Below are positions 43,533-51,960 of a stretch of 64,000 bases of DNA, piece by piece (position 1 is the first letter of the stretch; each line of letters begins with the position of its first letter). The stretch spans positions 1 through 64,000 of the forward strand of contig JAFAER010000050.1 in NCBI GenBank assembly GCA_023423895.1. The letters are read 5' to 3'. The DNA is from Pseudomonadota bacterium. GTDB lineage: Bacteria; Myxococcota_A; Polyangia; Polyangiales; Polyangiaceae. The notes beneath the pieces are model-generated. The model searched no databases. It was not told the DNA's origin and worked only from the letters and a program-made list of their open reading frames with translations. The position numbers were made by a program, and so were the translations under genes.

Positions 43533-44687
43533 ATGCACGTGCTCCGTCCGATGCCTCGTCTCGGATGGATCGCGGCGCTCTCGACGGGCGCGCTCGTGGC
43601 GACCAGCGGCTGCGCGACCGAGGCGCCGGACGACGCGTCGAGCGAGGCCTCGGTCACGGTCGACACGAGCACGCCCGCGGCGCGACGGCAGTACGATGCG
43701 AACGTCGCGTTCGCGACGAGCTACGCGCCTCGATGTGTTCGCTCCACGGCTCGAACGCACAGGCCGCGCGTGCTCGTCACCGGGTTCGGGCGCTTCATGA
43801 CCGTCCGGAACAACGCCACCGGACGCATCGTGAGCGCCCTGGTCCCCCAAGCGGCGTATCCGGACACGACCGCCCCGCCGTGGGGGGAGCTCGACGAGCC
43901 CGGGCCTCAGGTCTCCGTGGGCAGCGCGACGCTCGACGTGCCCGGGGTCGGTGACGTCGACGTCTGCGCGATGATCTTGCCCGTCCATTGGGACCTCGCG
44001 GCGATCCTCATCGCCAAGGAGGCCCAGGCCTTCCGGCCGTCGTTCGTCCTGATGAACGGCGTCGCCGGTGCGAGACAGCCGATCTGGATCGAGCTCGGCG
44101 CGATCAACCAGGCTTCTCGGAGCACCGATGGGTCCAACCAGCTCCGGCCTGCCATGGAGCCAGGCGAGGCGTACGCAAAGCTCGTCGAGGGCGCCGCAGA
44201 GAGCGAGGATGCGCAACCAAACCTGCTCTCCTGGAACGCAGTCACCACGGGCGCGCGTGCGACGATCGAGCGGCACCGCGGAGAGAGCGACGGCGACGCC
44301 CTGTTCGAGGACATCCTCGAGGGCGCCGAGCTCGCTACCTTTCCGCGACTCTCGAACACGTATCTCTGCAACAACGTCACGTACGTCACGGGCTGGCTGA
44401 TGACCCATCCGCGGCGCGAGGTACCGCTGCTCCGCGCGAGCCACCCCGTTCCGGGAGCGACGAACGAGGTCCGGGTGATGCTCGACGTCGATCTGAGCAA
44501 GGTGCCGCGCGTGTTCGTCCACTGGCCGAGCGATCTCGCCGACAAGCATCATCGTGCCGGCGCCGACGTCCTGGAGTCGATCATCGCGGCGCAGCTCCGC
44601 GCGATGAGAGAGGGCGAAGCACCGACGCTCGGCGACAACGCGCTCGCCGGTGCGCAAGGGCAAGACGACGGCGGCGACTTCTTCTGA
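43533..44687 (+). CDS. Lipoprotein pyroglutamyl-peptidase I-like (family C15)
   Basis: The protein is about 384 residues from the ATG at 43533; other starts at 43503 and 43551 are possible. A lipobox (ATSGC, Cys27) is followed by a Ser/Thr linker. The domain begins at VLVTGFGRFM near residue 80, the family N-terminal strand. All three C15 catalytic positions can be placed: Glu187 in GVAGARQPIWIELGAIN, Cys279 in LSNTYLCNNVTYV, and His330 in RVFVHWPSD. The normal enzyme is cytoplasmic and about 210 residues; this one is exported and longer, with an Asp/Gly C-terminal tail. The activity is release of N-terminal pyroglutamate from peptides. The substrate outside the cell is unknown. Confidence 0.8.
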   Translation: MHVLRPMPRLGWIAALSTGALVATSGCATEAPDDASSEASVTVDTSTPAARRQYDANVAFATSYAPRCVRSTARTHRPRVLVTGFGRFMTVRNNATGRIVSALVPQAAYPDTTAPPWGELDEPGPQVSVGSATLDVPGVGDVDVCAMILPVHWDLAAILIAKEAQAFRPSFVLMNGVAGARQPIWIELGAINQASRSTDGSNQLRPAMEPGEAYAKLVEGAAESEDAQPNLLSWNAVTTGARATIERHRGESDGDALFEDILEGAELATFPRLSNTYLCNNVTYVTGWLMTHPRREVPLLRASHPVPGATNEVRVMLDVDLSKVPRVFVHWPSDLADKHHRAGADVLESIIAAQLRAMREGEAPTLGDNALAGAQGQDDGGDFF

Positions 44688-44694
44688 GGCGTGC

Positions 44695-45105
44695 TCAGCC
44701 CGCGCGCAGCAGCAGCGTGACGTGCACCCCGACCGCGAGCGCGATCAGCACCGCTGTCGTCGTGTGCGTACGCCGCTTGCGCGCGCGTTCCCTCAGCTTC
44801 GGATCGCGGAGCTGAAGCCCGAGGCCCGCGTGCGCGACGAGCAAGAAGAACGCCGCGCCGCCTCCCAGCATGGCCAGGAGCCCGCCCGCGATGGCCGCCG
44901 GCGAGCCGAGCGCCGGGAGAACGGCCATCGTGTGGAGGAACGCGAGCGCCGCCGTCGCGAACCCGATCGTGACATGCAACCGGATCGGCCCCGAGCCCGG
45001 CGCTGCGCGCTTGCCCGCGCGCACGCGCTGCACGATCGGAACGAGCGCGGCGAGCACGATCGCCGTGGTCGCGAACCAGCCACTCCAGATCGCGATCGTT
45101 TCCAT
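44695..45105 (-). CDS. Four-helix membrane protein, possible b-type haem binder
   Basis: The 136-residue protein has four membrane helices and several conserved-looking His: IRLHVTIGF, FLHTMAV, VAHAGLGLQL and HTTTAVLIALAVGVHV. Pairs of His on different helices could ligate haem, as in cytochrome b561-like proteins; that is inference without a named family match. It is the last gene of a four-gene minus-strand group after HemQ-like and FmdE-like genes, with only 21 bases between it and the FmdE-like gene, which supports an electron-transfer or haem-related role. Confidence 0.6.
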   Translation of the reverse strand: METIAIWSGWFATTAIVLAALVPIVQRVRAGKRAAPGSGPIRLHVTIGFATAALAFLHTMAVLPALGSPAAIAGGLLAMLGGGAAFFLLVAHAGLGLQLRDPKLRERARKRRTHTTTAVLIALAVGVHVTLLLRAG

Positions 45106-45126
45106 CTCAGAGCCCGTCCCGAGCGA

Positions 45127-45768
45127 TCACTTCGGGCCTTTCACGTCACCCTTCACCGACGAGATCTCTTCGAAGACCTGATCCGCGGGCAGACCGAGCA
45201 CCTCGCGTCCGAGCTCCCGCGCCTTCTCGCGCGGCGTGTCGGCGTACCGCTCGCGGAACGACGCGGTCGGTCGCAGCGCGAGACTCTTGCCGGTCTTCTT
45301 GTCGCGGTAGATCGTGAGCACGTTGTCGGCGCTGGTCTCGACGAGCGACAGATTGAGCTTGCCGAGGCTCGCGCCCGAATGCGCGGCAGCGCCGTCGGCG
45401 ATGCAGGAGTAGCGGACCTCGTTCGGCGTCCAGTGCACGATCTGGAGGTCGAAGCTCCCGCGCTCGAGACCGAGCTTCGCCAGGGCGTGCTCGCTCATGC
45501 GATACCCGGCGACCGCCCACGGTCCCGGAGCGCCGTGGATACGAGCGACCTCATCGAGCTTCGTCTCGATCGGATCGGCCGCTTCGCGCTCACCACCACC
45601 GCTGCCCGGGTGACCGTGGCCGTGACGATGACCATGTCCGTGGCCATGCATCGCCGCGTGAACCGGCGGTGGCTCCGAGGTCGGTCGTGCAGCGGGCGCC
45701 GGCGCACCACATGCGGTCGCGACGAACGCTGCCGCCGCGGCTGCGATCGAACGCGCTCCGAAGATCAT
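45127..45768 (-). CDS. His-rich FmdE-like lipoprotein
   Basis: The protein has 213 residues. A signal peptide with a lipobox (VATAC, Cys20) is followed by a Pro linker with a histidine run, HGHGHGHRHGHGH (about 41-53), which would bind metal ions. The second half resembles FmdE-type domains: IHGAPGPWAVAGYRM at about 75, then VHWTPNEVRYSCIADGAAAHSG. In canonical FmdE the first motif has HGHxCPG; here the Cys is absent, so the metal site is altered. The start ATG overlaps the stop of the HemQ-like gene by four bases. A metal-handling, exported partner of HemQ is a fair inference. Confidence 0.72.
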   Translation of the reverse strand: MIFGARSIAAAAAAFVATACGAPAPAARPTSEPPPVHAAMHGHGHGHRHGHGHPGSGGGEREAADPIETKLDEVARIHGAPGPWAVAGYRMSEHALAKLGLERGSFDLQIVHWTPNEVRYSCIADGAAAHSGASLGKLNLSLVETSADNVLTIYRDKKTGKSLALRPTASFRERYADTPREKARELGREVLGLPADQVFEEISSVKGDVKGPK

Positions 45769-46553
45769 TCGCCGCTGCACGTCCCGAGCACGTAGCCGAC
45801 GAAAAACGGGCCCATCTTCTCGATGAACTCGCTCGTCTGACGCGTCTTCCGCATCGCCTGCACGAGATGCGAGAGCGGATGGAGATCGTGACCGACGAGG
45901 CCGATGACGAACTCGTTGTCGCCCGCGTCGATGCCGTGACAGGCGAGGCGCACGTCGTGTGCGAGCTCCGTCTGCCCGTAGGCGATGCCGAGCGCTGCGT
46001 GCTCGCGGAGGATATGGCTCTGATCGATTGGCTCGAGCTTCGCGAAGGTGCCCTTGCGACGAAGCGGGTACCAGACGTGCCAGCGGTACGACTCGTTGGT
46101 CACGTTTTCGATCGGACGGCGAAGGAGCGACCACTCGAGCTCGGGCTCGTGTCCGGTGCCGTACGTGCGGCCGAGCATGCCGAAGTCTTCGCGGAGCTCC
46201 ACGCCCGCAAGAAACGACTCGGAGAAGAGCGGGCGCACGTCACGAACGAACCGGGCCGGATCCTCGCTCCACGTGAGCAGCCCGAGGCTGTGCGGGTCCA
46301 TCGTGTCGGCGTAAACGACGCCGGGGATCTTCCGTTCACGGAGGCGCTTCAGCAGCTCGGCGGAGACCGCGTCCGGCGTCGACTTCGCCCCGCCGTTGAT
46401 TGGGGTCCCTGCCCCTGCCGGCGTGCGGAAGACGAGGAGCTGCATGAAGAGCCGGCGATTCATCGCCTGCTTCACGCCGTCCTTCTTGCCGCCGTATTCG
46501 TTGACGTCGATCGTCGGGAGGCCTTTGGCCTCGGGAGCGTTCGCCTCGGACAT
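45765..46553 (-). CDS. HemQ / chlorite-dismutase family haem protein
   Basis: The 262-residue protein shows the chlorite-dismutase/HemQ pattern: WYPLRRKGTFAKLEPIDQS, HILREHAALGIAYG, then the C-terminal half with LACHGIDAGDNEFVIGLVG, HDLHPLSHLVQAMRKTRQ and FIEKMGPFFVGYVLG. HemQ converts coproheme to haem b with peroxide in Gram-positives and some others; true chlorite dismutases detoxify chlorite. The N-terminal 50 residues are an extension with Lys/Gly-rich sequence. No other haem-synthesis gene is in the window, so which activity applies is uncertain. The ATG at 46553 has a weak ribosome site; its stop overlaps the FmdE-like gene. Confidence 0.8.
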   Translation of the reverse strand: MSEANAPEAKGLPTIDVNEYGGKKDGVKQAMNRRLFMQLLVFRTPAGAGTPINGGAKSTPDAVSAELLKRLRERKIPGVVYADTMDPHSLGLLTWSEDPARFVRDVRPLFSESFLAGVELREDFGMLGRTYGTGHEPELEWSLLRRPIENVTNESYRWHVWYPLRRKGTFAKLEPIDQSHILREHAALGIAYGQTELAHDVRLACHGIDAGDNEFVIGLVGHDLHPLSHLVQAMRKTRQTSEFIEKMGPFFVGYVLGTCSGE

Positions 46554-46631
46554 GCGCTAACTCGTAGCACGCCCTCTTCCGTGTCGCGACGCGTCTCTGC
46601 GGCGGACGCAGCGCACTCTTGGGCTCGACCG

Positions 46632-47846
46632 CTATTCGTTGTCGGTCGCTGCGAGGACCGCCACGGTCCGGCCGTCCGGACGCAGCGCGAGCGCGCCGAG
46701 GTCCCACGCCACGTCGTGGAACCACGGTCCGGGCCCGCGGAACGTCAGGAACGTCGACGTCGTCGTGAGCTTGTCGATCGTGGCCACATCCGCACCTTCC
46801 GGAGCGCCGACGAGCGCACCGAGCGACGTCCACGCGGCGAGCCGCCCGTACGCACCACCGAGCCCGGAAGAGTATGCGCCGCCGTTCGAGGCTGCCGAGA
46901 ACAGCGGGCCGAAGACTCCCTCGGGACCCGTCCTCGCCACGTCGAGCCGCGCGCTCTGGCCCGCCGACTCGAGAGGCAGCGCTCGGAGAAGCCAGCTGCC
47001 GAGAGCGCCGCGGGCGACCTGAGGTTCCAGCGCGAAGACCTTCGCCTCCGCCTTGCCGTTTTTTCCCTCCGTCCACGGACGGACGGCCGCCAGCATTCGC
47101 TCGATCACCGAGGCTTCGTCCACGTGCGTCGCGCGGACCACGGCGCCCTCGGCCGGGGGCGGGATCGTGCGGACGGACATCGGGCCGCTCGCGAGCGCGT
47201 CGATGGCGCGACCGAGCCCCTTTTCGCCGTAGAGCGGCATGTACGAAGGAGCTTCGCGCTCGGTCGCTTGGAGCGCGAGCGGAAGCGCAGCGAGCGGATG
47301 ACCGGCCGCCGCGAGCACCCCTTCCTGGAAGCGCTTCGCACGAGGGTCCGCCGCCAGCGACGTTCCGCGGAGCACGATCTCCTGCATCCAGCACGCGAAC
47401 AGCTCGGTGTGCTCGGGCCGATCTTTCGCCCGATCGAGCGCTGCGAGAAAGGCCTCCGCGGTCTGACCGTAGCCGAGCCGCGACGCAAACGCGCGAACGC
47501 GGAGCGACTGCGGGCGGGGTACGGCGACGGATCGCTCGCGCGCCTCGAGCGCGAGCGACAGGAGCGCATCCACGGCGCCGTCGGTCGTGCCGAGCGCGAG
47601 CTGATCTTCTACGTGATCCGCCAGGGTCTCGAAGTGACCTCGCTGCGCCGAATCTGCTGGATCGCAGCGCTTCTCGAGCTCGACGCCCAGCGCCCGCAGA
47701 TCCGTCCACCGTCCGGCCTTCGCCCAGCTCTCGACGGCCGAGCACGCCCGCGCAACGCCCGCCTCGTCGACGAGCAATGCGATGGCCTCCGCCGGGCTCG
47801 TCGCCTCTCCCGCATTTCCCATGATCGGTCGACCTTGCCCAATCAC
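46632..47846 (-). CDS. DUF6183-like cytoplasmic protein
   Basis: The protein is 404 residues from a GTG at 47846 whose last two bases overlap the TGA of the acyl-CoA dehydrogenase gene (GTGA); an ATG at 47822 is the alternative. It is mostly helical in the first two thirds, with a C-terminal beta-rich region ending WFHDVAWDLGALALRPDGRTVAVLAATDNE. This closing motif resembles DUF6183 proteins described mainly in actinobacteria. The assignment is from memory of the motif and is moderate at best. No signal peptide, cofactor or catalytic motif is evident. Confidence 0.55.
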   Translation of the reverse strand: MIGQGRPIMGNAGEATSPAEAIALLVDEAGVARACSAVESWAKAGRWTDLRALGVELEKRCDPADSAQRGHFETLADHVEDQLALGTTDGAVDALLSLALEARERSVAVPRPQSLRVRAFASRLGYGQTAEAFLAALDRAKDRPEHTELFACWMQEIVLRGTSLAADPRAKRFQEGVLAAAGHPLAALPLALQATEREAPSYMPLYGEKGLGRAIDALASGPMSVRTIPPPAEGAVVRATHVDEASVIERMLAAVRPWTEGKNGKAEAKVFALEPQVARGALGSWLLRALPLESAGQSARLDVARTGPEGVFGPLFSAASNGGAYSSGLGGAYGRLAAWTSLGALVGAPEGADVATIDKLTTTSTFLTFRGPGPWFHDVAWDLGALALRPDGRTVAVLAATDNE

Positions 47847-49039
47847 ACGAGCGTCGTCAACGCGCCCCGCAAGAAGTCGCGTGCGACGACGACGTCATGC
47901 ACCTCATCCGGTCCGTCCGCGATGCGCGCCGATCGCGCGAACCGGTACCACGTCGAGAACGGCATGTCCTCGCTGTAGCCGAGCGCGCCGTGCATCTGGA
48001 TCGCGTCGTCGAGGACCTGGCAGAGGACCCGTGCGACGTGGTTCTTCGCCATCGACGAATAGGGCCGCGCCTCCTTGTCGAGACCGCGCTCGAGCATCGA
48101 GGCGCAGTGGATTGTCATCAAGTTCCCCGCATGGATCCCCGCCGCGGCATCGGCGATCTTCTTCTGGATCATCTGATGATGGGCGAGCGTCTTGCCGAAG
48201 CTCTCGCGCGTGAGCACGTACTCGCGGCACATGTGGAGCGCCCGGTCCGCCCAGCCGAGCCACCGCATGCAGTGCGTGAGGCGAGCCGGAACGAGCCGCG
48301 CCTGGGCGAGACGAAAGCCGTCTCCAACGGCGCCGAGGACGGCGTCATCGTCGACGCGGACCGAGTTGTAGCGAAGCTCTGCCTCGCGATGCTGCAGGAC
48401 CGGCGGGCTCATCACCGGTACGTCGCGCACGTGCTCGACGCCTTCGGCGTTCCGATCGACGACGAACATCGTCGCCCCCGTGCGCGGGTCGTCGGACGTC
48501 CTCGCCATCACGATGAGAAACGCCGCGTCGCCGCCGCCGGTCGTGTACCACTTGTGACCGTCGATGACCCAGCCGCCGTCGACCTTGGTCGCACGGGTCT
48601 TCAGGTTCGTCGGATCGGCTCCGGCCCCCGGCGCGGGCTCCGTCATCGAAAAGCCGCTCGTGATCTCGCCGCGCGCGAGCGGCGCGAGCCAGCGTTCGCG
48701 CACGGCCGGCGACGCGGCCTTCAAAAGGAGATCCATGTTGCCCTGGTCGGGCGCGTCGCAGTTGAAGCACGCAGCGCCGACGGGTGAGCGCCCCATCTCA
48801 CGAAACAGCGCGCACATGCCCATGATGCCGAGACCGAGCCCGCCGTGCTCCTCCGGCAGGTGCGGGACGAACAGCCCCTCGCTGCGGGCGCGATCGCGAA
48901 GCGCATTCAAGGTGTCGCGCTTCTTGTCGCGGTCCTCCTCGAGGATCGCGCTCTCGGCCGGGAGGACGTGGTCGTCGACGAACGCTCGAACACGCGTCCG
49001 GAGCTCGGAGAGACGAGGCGGCAGATCGAAGGAGATCAC
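47843..49039 (-). CDS. Acyl-CoA dehydrogenase (ACAD10/11-like)
   Basis: The protein is 398 residues from a GTG at 49039; no good ribosome site. It has the family order: N-terminal helices, FSMTEPAPGAGADP motif, a middle beta domain, and C-terminal helical bundle with QVLDDAIQMHGALGYSEDMPF and RIADGPDEVH. The last motif, with Asp where IYEGT enzymes have Glu, is typical of the ACAD10/11 and FadE-type group. These enzymes often work with an APH-type kinase, and one lies at 50632-51705. Function: alpha,beta-dehydrogenation of an acyl-CoA, perhaps after phosphorylation of a hydroxyacyl-CoA. It overlaps the DUF6183-like gene by four bases. Confidence 0.85.
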   Translation of the reverse strand: MISFDLPPRLSELRTRVRAFVDDHVLPAESAILEEDRDKKRDTLNALRDRARSEGLFVPHLPEEHGGLGLGIMGMCALFREMGRSPVGAACFNCDAPDQGNMDLLLKAASPAVRERWLAPLARGEITSGFSMTEPAPGAGADPTNLKTRATKVDGGWVIDGHKWYTTGGGDAAFLIVMARTSDDPRTGATMFVVDRNAEGVEHVRDVPVMSPPVLQHREAELRYNSVRVDDDAVLGAVGDGFRLAQARLVPARLTHCMRWLGWADRALHMCREYVLTRESFGKTLAHHQMIQKKIADAAAGIHAGNLMTIHCASMLERGLDKEARPYSSMAKNHVARVLCQVLDDAIQMHGALGYSEDMPFSTWYRFARSARIADGPDEVHDVVVARDFLRGALTTLV

Positions 49040-49225
49040 GCGCGGAGCATACGCGAAGCGCCTCGCGAATGGTCGTGCGCCTGTCCAGAGGCGAAACGCG
49101 ACCACCGCGGCGGAAAGCGCAGCCGCGTCACGTCGCAGCATGCGGTTTCCGCGGCAAAGTCACTCTCGGCCGCGCGGCCCGATGGTTGCTCTCGAGCTGT
49201 CGAACCTTTGGAGGAACCAGCAAAC

Positions 49226-50368
49226 ATGTCGTCTCGTCGTCGTCTTGGACTGCTCTTGACCCTCTTCCCGATCGCCTTCTACGCCTACGCCTGCAGCGAC
49301 GATCCTGCGCCGGCGGACGCGCCTGATACCGACGGCGGCACGAGCGACACCGGGACGATGCCCGTCGAGGACGACGGCGGCACCGGCGGTCCGGACGCGG
49401 ACGTGGGCGACGGCGGAGCGATCGGCTGTACCGGAAATCCGCTCACGGGAGAGGACATGGCCGACGGCGGAGACGACGGCGGAGCGATGCTCGATCCCGA
49501 TGGCGGCGCGCTCCGCGCGATCGCGACCGGACGTTTCCTCGACGGCCCGCAATGGATCGAAGACGACGCGGGCGGGGCGATCGTCTACTCGGAGGTCGAC
49601 AGCCAGGTCATCGTCCGGAACGCTCCGGACGGCGGCGCGCGGGTCGTTCTACGTGCGACCGGCCTCGGCAACCTGCCGATCGGCAACGCCCGCGGCGGAG
49701 ACTATGTCTACACCGCGATGTCGCGCCTCCCGGCGAACGGCGGCGGCGGGGCCATTCTCCGGATGCTCGTCGACGGCGGCGAACCCACGGAGATGGAGGC
49801 TGGTGTCGCGAACAGCCCGAACGACCTCGTCGCGTCGGCGAAGGGCTTCGTCTACTTCACGGATCCGGGCTACCAGACCGACGGCATCAGCACGGGCGTG
49901 TTCCGCCTCGGTCCCGACGGGACGGTCACGACGATCACGAAGTACGACGGAGGCGCCGGCAACCGCGCCGACGGCATCGCGCTGTCGCCGGACGAGTCCA
50001 CGCTCTTCGTCTCGTTCTTCGACACCAAGCGGATCACCCGGTACACGCTCGACGCCGAGGGCGTCGCGTCCGATCCGCAGAGCGTCCCGGTGACCCTCGC
50101 CGACAACCCGACCGGGATCGCCGTCGACCTCGGCGGCAACCTCTGGGTCGCCGAGAGCCCGGATGGGGACCTCGGCGCTGCGGGACGCATCGAGGTCTTC
50201 GCGCCGGACGGCAGCAAGTGGGGTGAGATCCCGTTTGCCGACAGCCGTCCCAACGGCATCGCCTTCGGCGGCGCCGACGGCAAGACCGTGTACGTCACGA
50301 CCGAGCGCGGCAACGTCCTCGAAGGAACGCTCTACGCGTTCACGAGCCGTTGCCCTGGCGTCCGGTGA
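49226..50368 (+). CDS. SMP-30/gluconolactonase-like beta-propeller lipoprotein
   Basis: The protein has 380 residues. A signal peptide with a lipobox (AYAYAC) is followed by an Asp/Gly/Thr-rich linker and a second Cys (GCTGNP). The propeller starts near residue 95 with the family hallmark ATGRFLDGPQWIED and contains NSPNDLVASAKGFVYFTDPG, NRADGIALSPDESTLFVS and NPTGIAVDLGGNLWVAES. These include the Asn/Asp residues that bind a divalent metal in SMP-30 lactonases. A periplasmic or surface lactonase is likely, but the substrate is unknown. The ATG at 49226 is decided by GGAGGAA nine bases upstream. It is divergent from the ACAD gene. Confidence 0.82.
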   Translation: MSSRRRLGLLLTLFPIAFYAYACSDDPAPADAPDTDGGTSDTGTMPVEDDGGTGGPDADVGDGGAIGCTGNPLTGEDMADGGDDGGAMLDPDGGALRAIATGRFLDGPQWIEDDAGGAIVYSEVDSQVIVRNAPDGGARVVLRATGLGNLPIGNARGGDYVYTAMSRLPANGGGGAILRMLVDGGEPTEMEAGVANSPNDLVASAKGFVYFTDPGYQTDGISTGVFRLGPDGTVTTITKYDGGAGNRADGIALSPDESTLFVSFFDTKRITRYTLDAEGVASDPQSVPVTLADNPTGIAVDLGGNLWVAESPDGDLGAAGRIEVFAPDGSKWGEIPFADSRPNGIAFGGADGKTVYVTTERGNVLEGTLYAFTSRCPGVR

Positions 50369-50631
50369 CCAAGCTCCCCGCGACGTCGGTGAGGCTGCAG
50401 CCGACGTCGTGATGGGCGGCGCCGCTCTCCTCCCCCCGAGCGGCGCCGCCCCGGCGGGGGCCAACACGTGCCCGGGCCGTTTCGCAACGGATCCGCTCGA
50501 TGGCTCCGCCTCGCGGTCCCCACAGCAGAGGCTGACCACCGCCTCTCGCGACGACTCCAGTTCAGGCACGGGCACGGGCACGGGCACGCGCACGCGTGTT
50601 AACGTTTCGACTCCTTTTTACGGAGGCGACG
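50369..50631. other. Spacer with terminator hairpin and GGCACG repeat
   Basis: After the lactonase-like gene come the hairpin at 50414-50451 and four tandem GGCACG units at 50565-50588. No gene is seen in the 263 bases. GGAGG just before 50632 serves the next gene. Confidence 0.5.
50414..50451 (+). terminator. Long GC-rich hairpin after the lactonase-like gene
   Basis: A perfect 14-bp stem (50414-50427 with 50438-50451) has a 10-base loop and lies 45 bases past the stop at 50368. No T-tract follows. Role inferred from position and symmetry. Confidence 0.6.
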
Positions 50632-51705
50632 ATGACACCCCCGCCGAACACCCGACCGCCGCGTGAGGCTCACCGGATCGACGAGACGAACCTCGCTCGC
50701 TGGCTCGGCGAACACGTCGAGGGATGCGCCGGCGGCAAGGCCACCGTGCTCCAGTTCAAGGGCGGACAGTCCAACCCGACCTACTGGGTCGACGTCGAAG
50801 GCGGCGCGAACGGCGATGTGGCTCTCGTCGTCCGCAAGAAGCCGTCGGGAAAGCTCCTTCCCTCCGCGCATGCGATCGAGCGCGAGTACCGCGTCATGCG
50901 CGCACTCCGCGGTACGGACGTCCCCGTGCCGGACGCGCTCGCGCTCTGCGAGGACGCGTCGGTGATCGGCACGCCGTTCTTCGTGATGCGCTGGGTGCCC
51001 GGTCGGATCTTCTGGGATCCGACGCTCCCGGAGCTTGGCTCGAACGAATCGAGGCGTGCACTCTACAAAGACTACGTCCGCGTCCTCGCCGCGCTCCACC
51101 AGGTCGACTACGCCGCCGTCGGCCTCGGCGACTACGGCAAGGTCGGCGGGTTCGTCGTGCGCCAGGTCGAGCGCTGGTCGAAGCAGTACCAGGCCTCTCG
51201 CACGAGCGAGATCCCCTCGATGGAGGCGCTCATGCGCTGGCTCGGGGCGAACATCCCGGCGAGCGACGAGACGACGCTCGTCCACGGCGACTACCGCATC
51301 GACAACTTGATGTTCTCGCCCGAGGGCGAGCCGAAGGCGATCGCGGTCCTCGACTGGGAGCTCTCCACGCTCGGTCACCCGCTGAGCGACCTCGCGTACG
51401 CGTGCATGGGCTACCACCTGAATCTTCCCGGGCGCGGCGGGCTCGCCGGCGTCGACGTGAGGTCGCTCGGCATCCCGACCGAGGACGAGATGGTTGCGGA
51501 GTACAAGAAGCTGACGGGCCGCGGGAGCATCGATGGGTGGCCGTTCTTCATGGCGTTCGGCATCTTCCGACTCGCGGCGATCGCGCAAGGTGTCTACGCG
51601 CGCAGCCTCCAGGGCAACGCGAGCTCCGACGACGCGAGCAACTACGGCGCCGCGGTGAACATGCTCTCCGAGCTCGCGTGCTCAATCGCGAAGGTGAAGT
51701 GGTGA
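50632..51705 (+). CDS. APH-type phosphotransferase (ACAD10/11 partner family)
   Basis: This 357-residue protein has kinase-like APH motifs: the Gly loop LQFKGGQSNPTYWV, an active-site motif VHGDYRIDNLMF, and the metal Asp in VLDWELSTLGHPLSD. In eukaryotic ACAD10/11 an APH domain is fused to an acyl-CoA dehydrogenase, and in bacteria the two are often adjacent; together they phosphorylate hydroxyacyl-CoAs and then eliminate phosphate. Here the dehydrogenase gene (47843-49039) is close but on the other strand, with an SMP-30-like gene between. ATG 50632 is decided by a GGAGG site. Confidence 0.82.
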   Translation: MTPPPNTRPPREAHRIDETNLARWLGEHVEGCAGGKATVLQFKGGQSNPTYWVDVEGGANGDVALVVRKKPSGKLLPSAHAIEREYRVMRALRGTDVPVPDALALCEDASVIGTPFFVMRWVPGRIFWDPTLPELGSNESRRALYKDYVRVLAALHQVDYAAVGLGDYGKVGGFVVRQVERWSKQYQASRTSEIPSMEALMRWLGANIPASDETTLVHGDYRIDNLMFSPEGEPKAIAVLDWELSTLGHPLSDLAYACMGYHLNLPGRGGLAGVDVRSLGIPTEDEMVAEYKKLTGRGSIDGWPFFMAFGIFRLAAIAQGVYARSLQGNASSDDASNYGAAVNMLSELACSIAKVKW

Positions 51706-51960
51706 GACGCATCGATCCGATGTGAGCTCGGAGGCGGTGTCGCGCACGGGCTGATGGCCGCTGCGGTGGTGCACGCCTGCTCCTGCGCGGGTCTCGTTCG
51801 CGCGGGGAGTCGTCCGGCCAACGGTCGCGCGATCGCGCGATCGCCACGCTCCAGGCCGGCATGCGACGACAGGGCAGAGTCCACATGAAGCCTGGAGCCT
51901 GCGCGGTGATGACCTCGATGTCCCTCCGGCAACGCTCGCGCGTGGTAACGTGGCTCACAA
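51706..51960. other. Spacer, nothing beyond GC-rich palindromes
   Basis: The 255 bases contain short self-complementary runs such as repeated TCGCGCGA near 51825, but no ORF with coding character. Confidence 0.4.

Noticed and set aside
46336..47745. Minus-strand open frame of 469 codons over the DUF6183-like gene and its neighbour
   Set aside because: It is Arg/Ala-rich and spans a gene with a sensible start; treated as a shadow frame.
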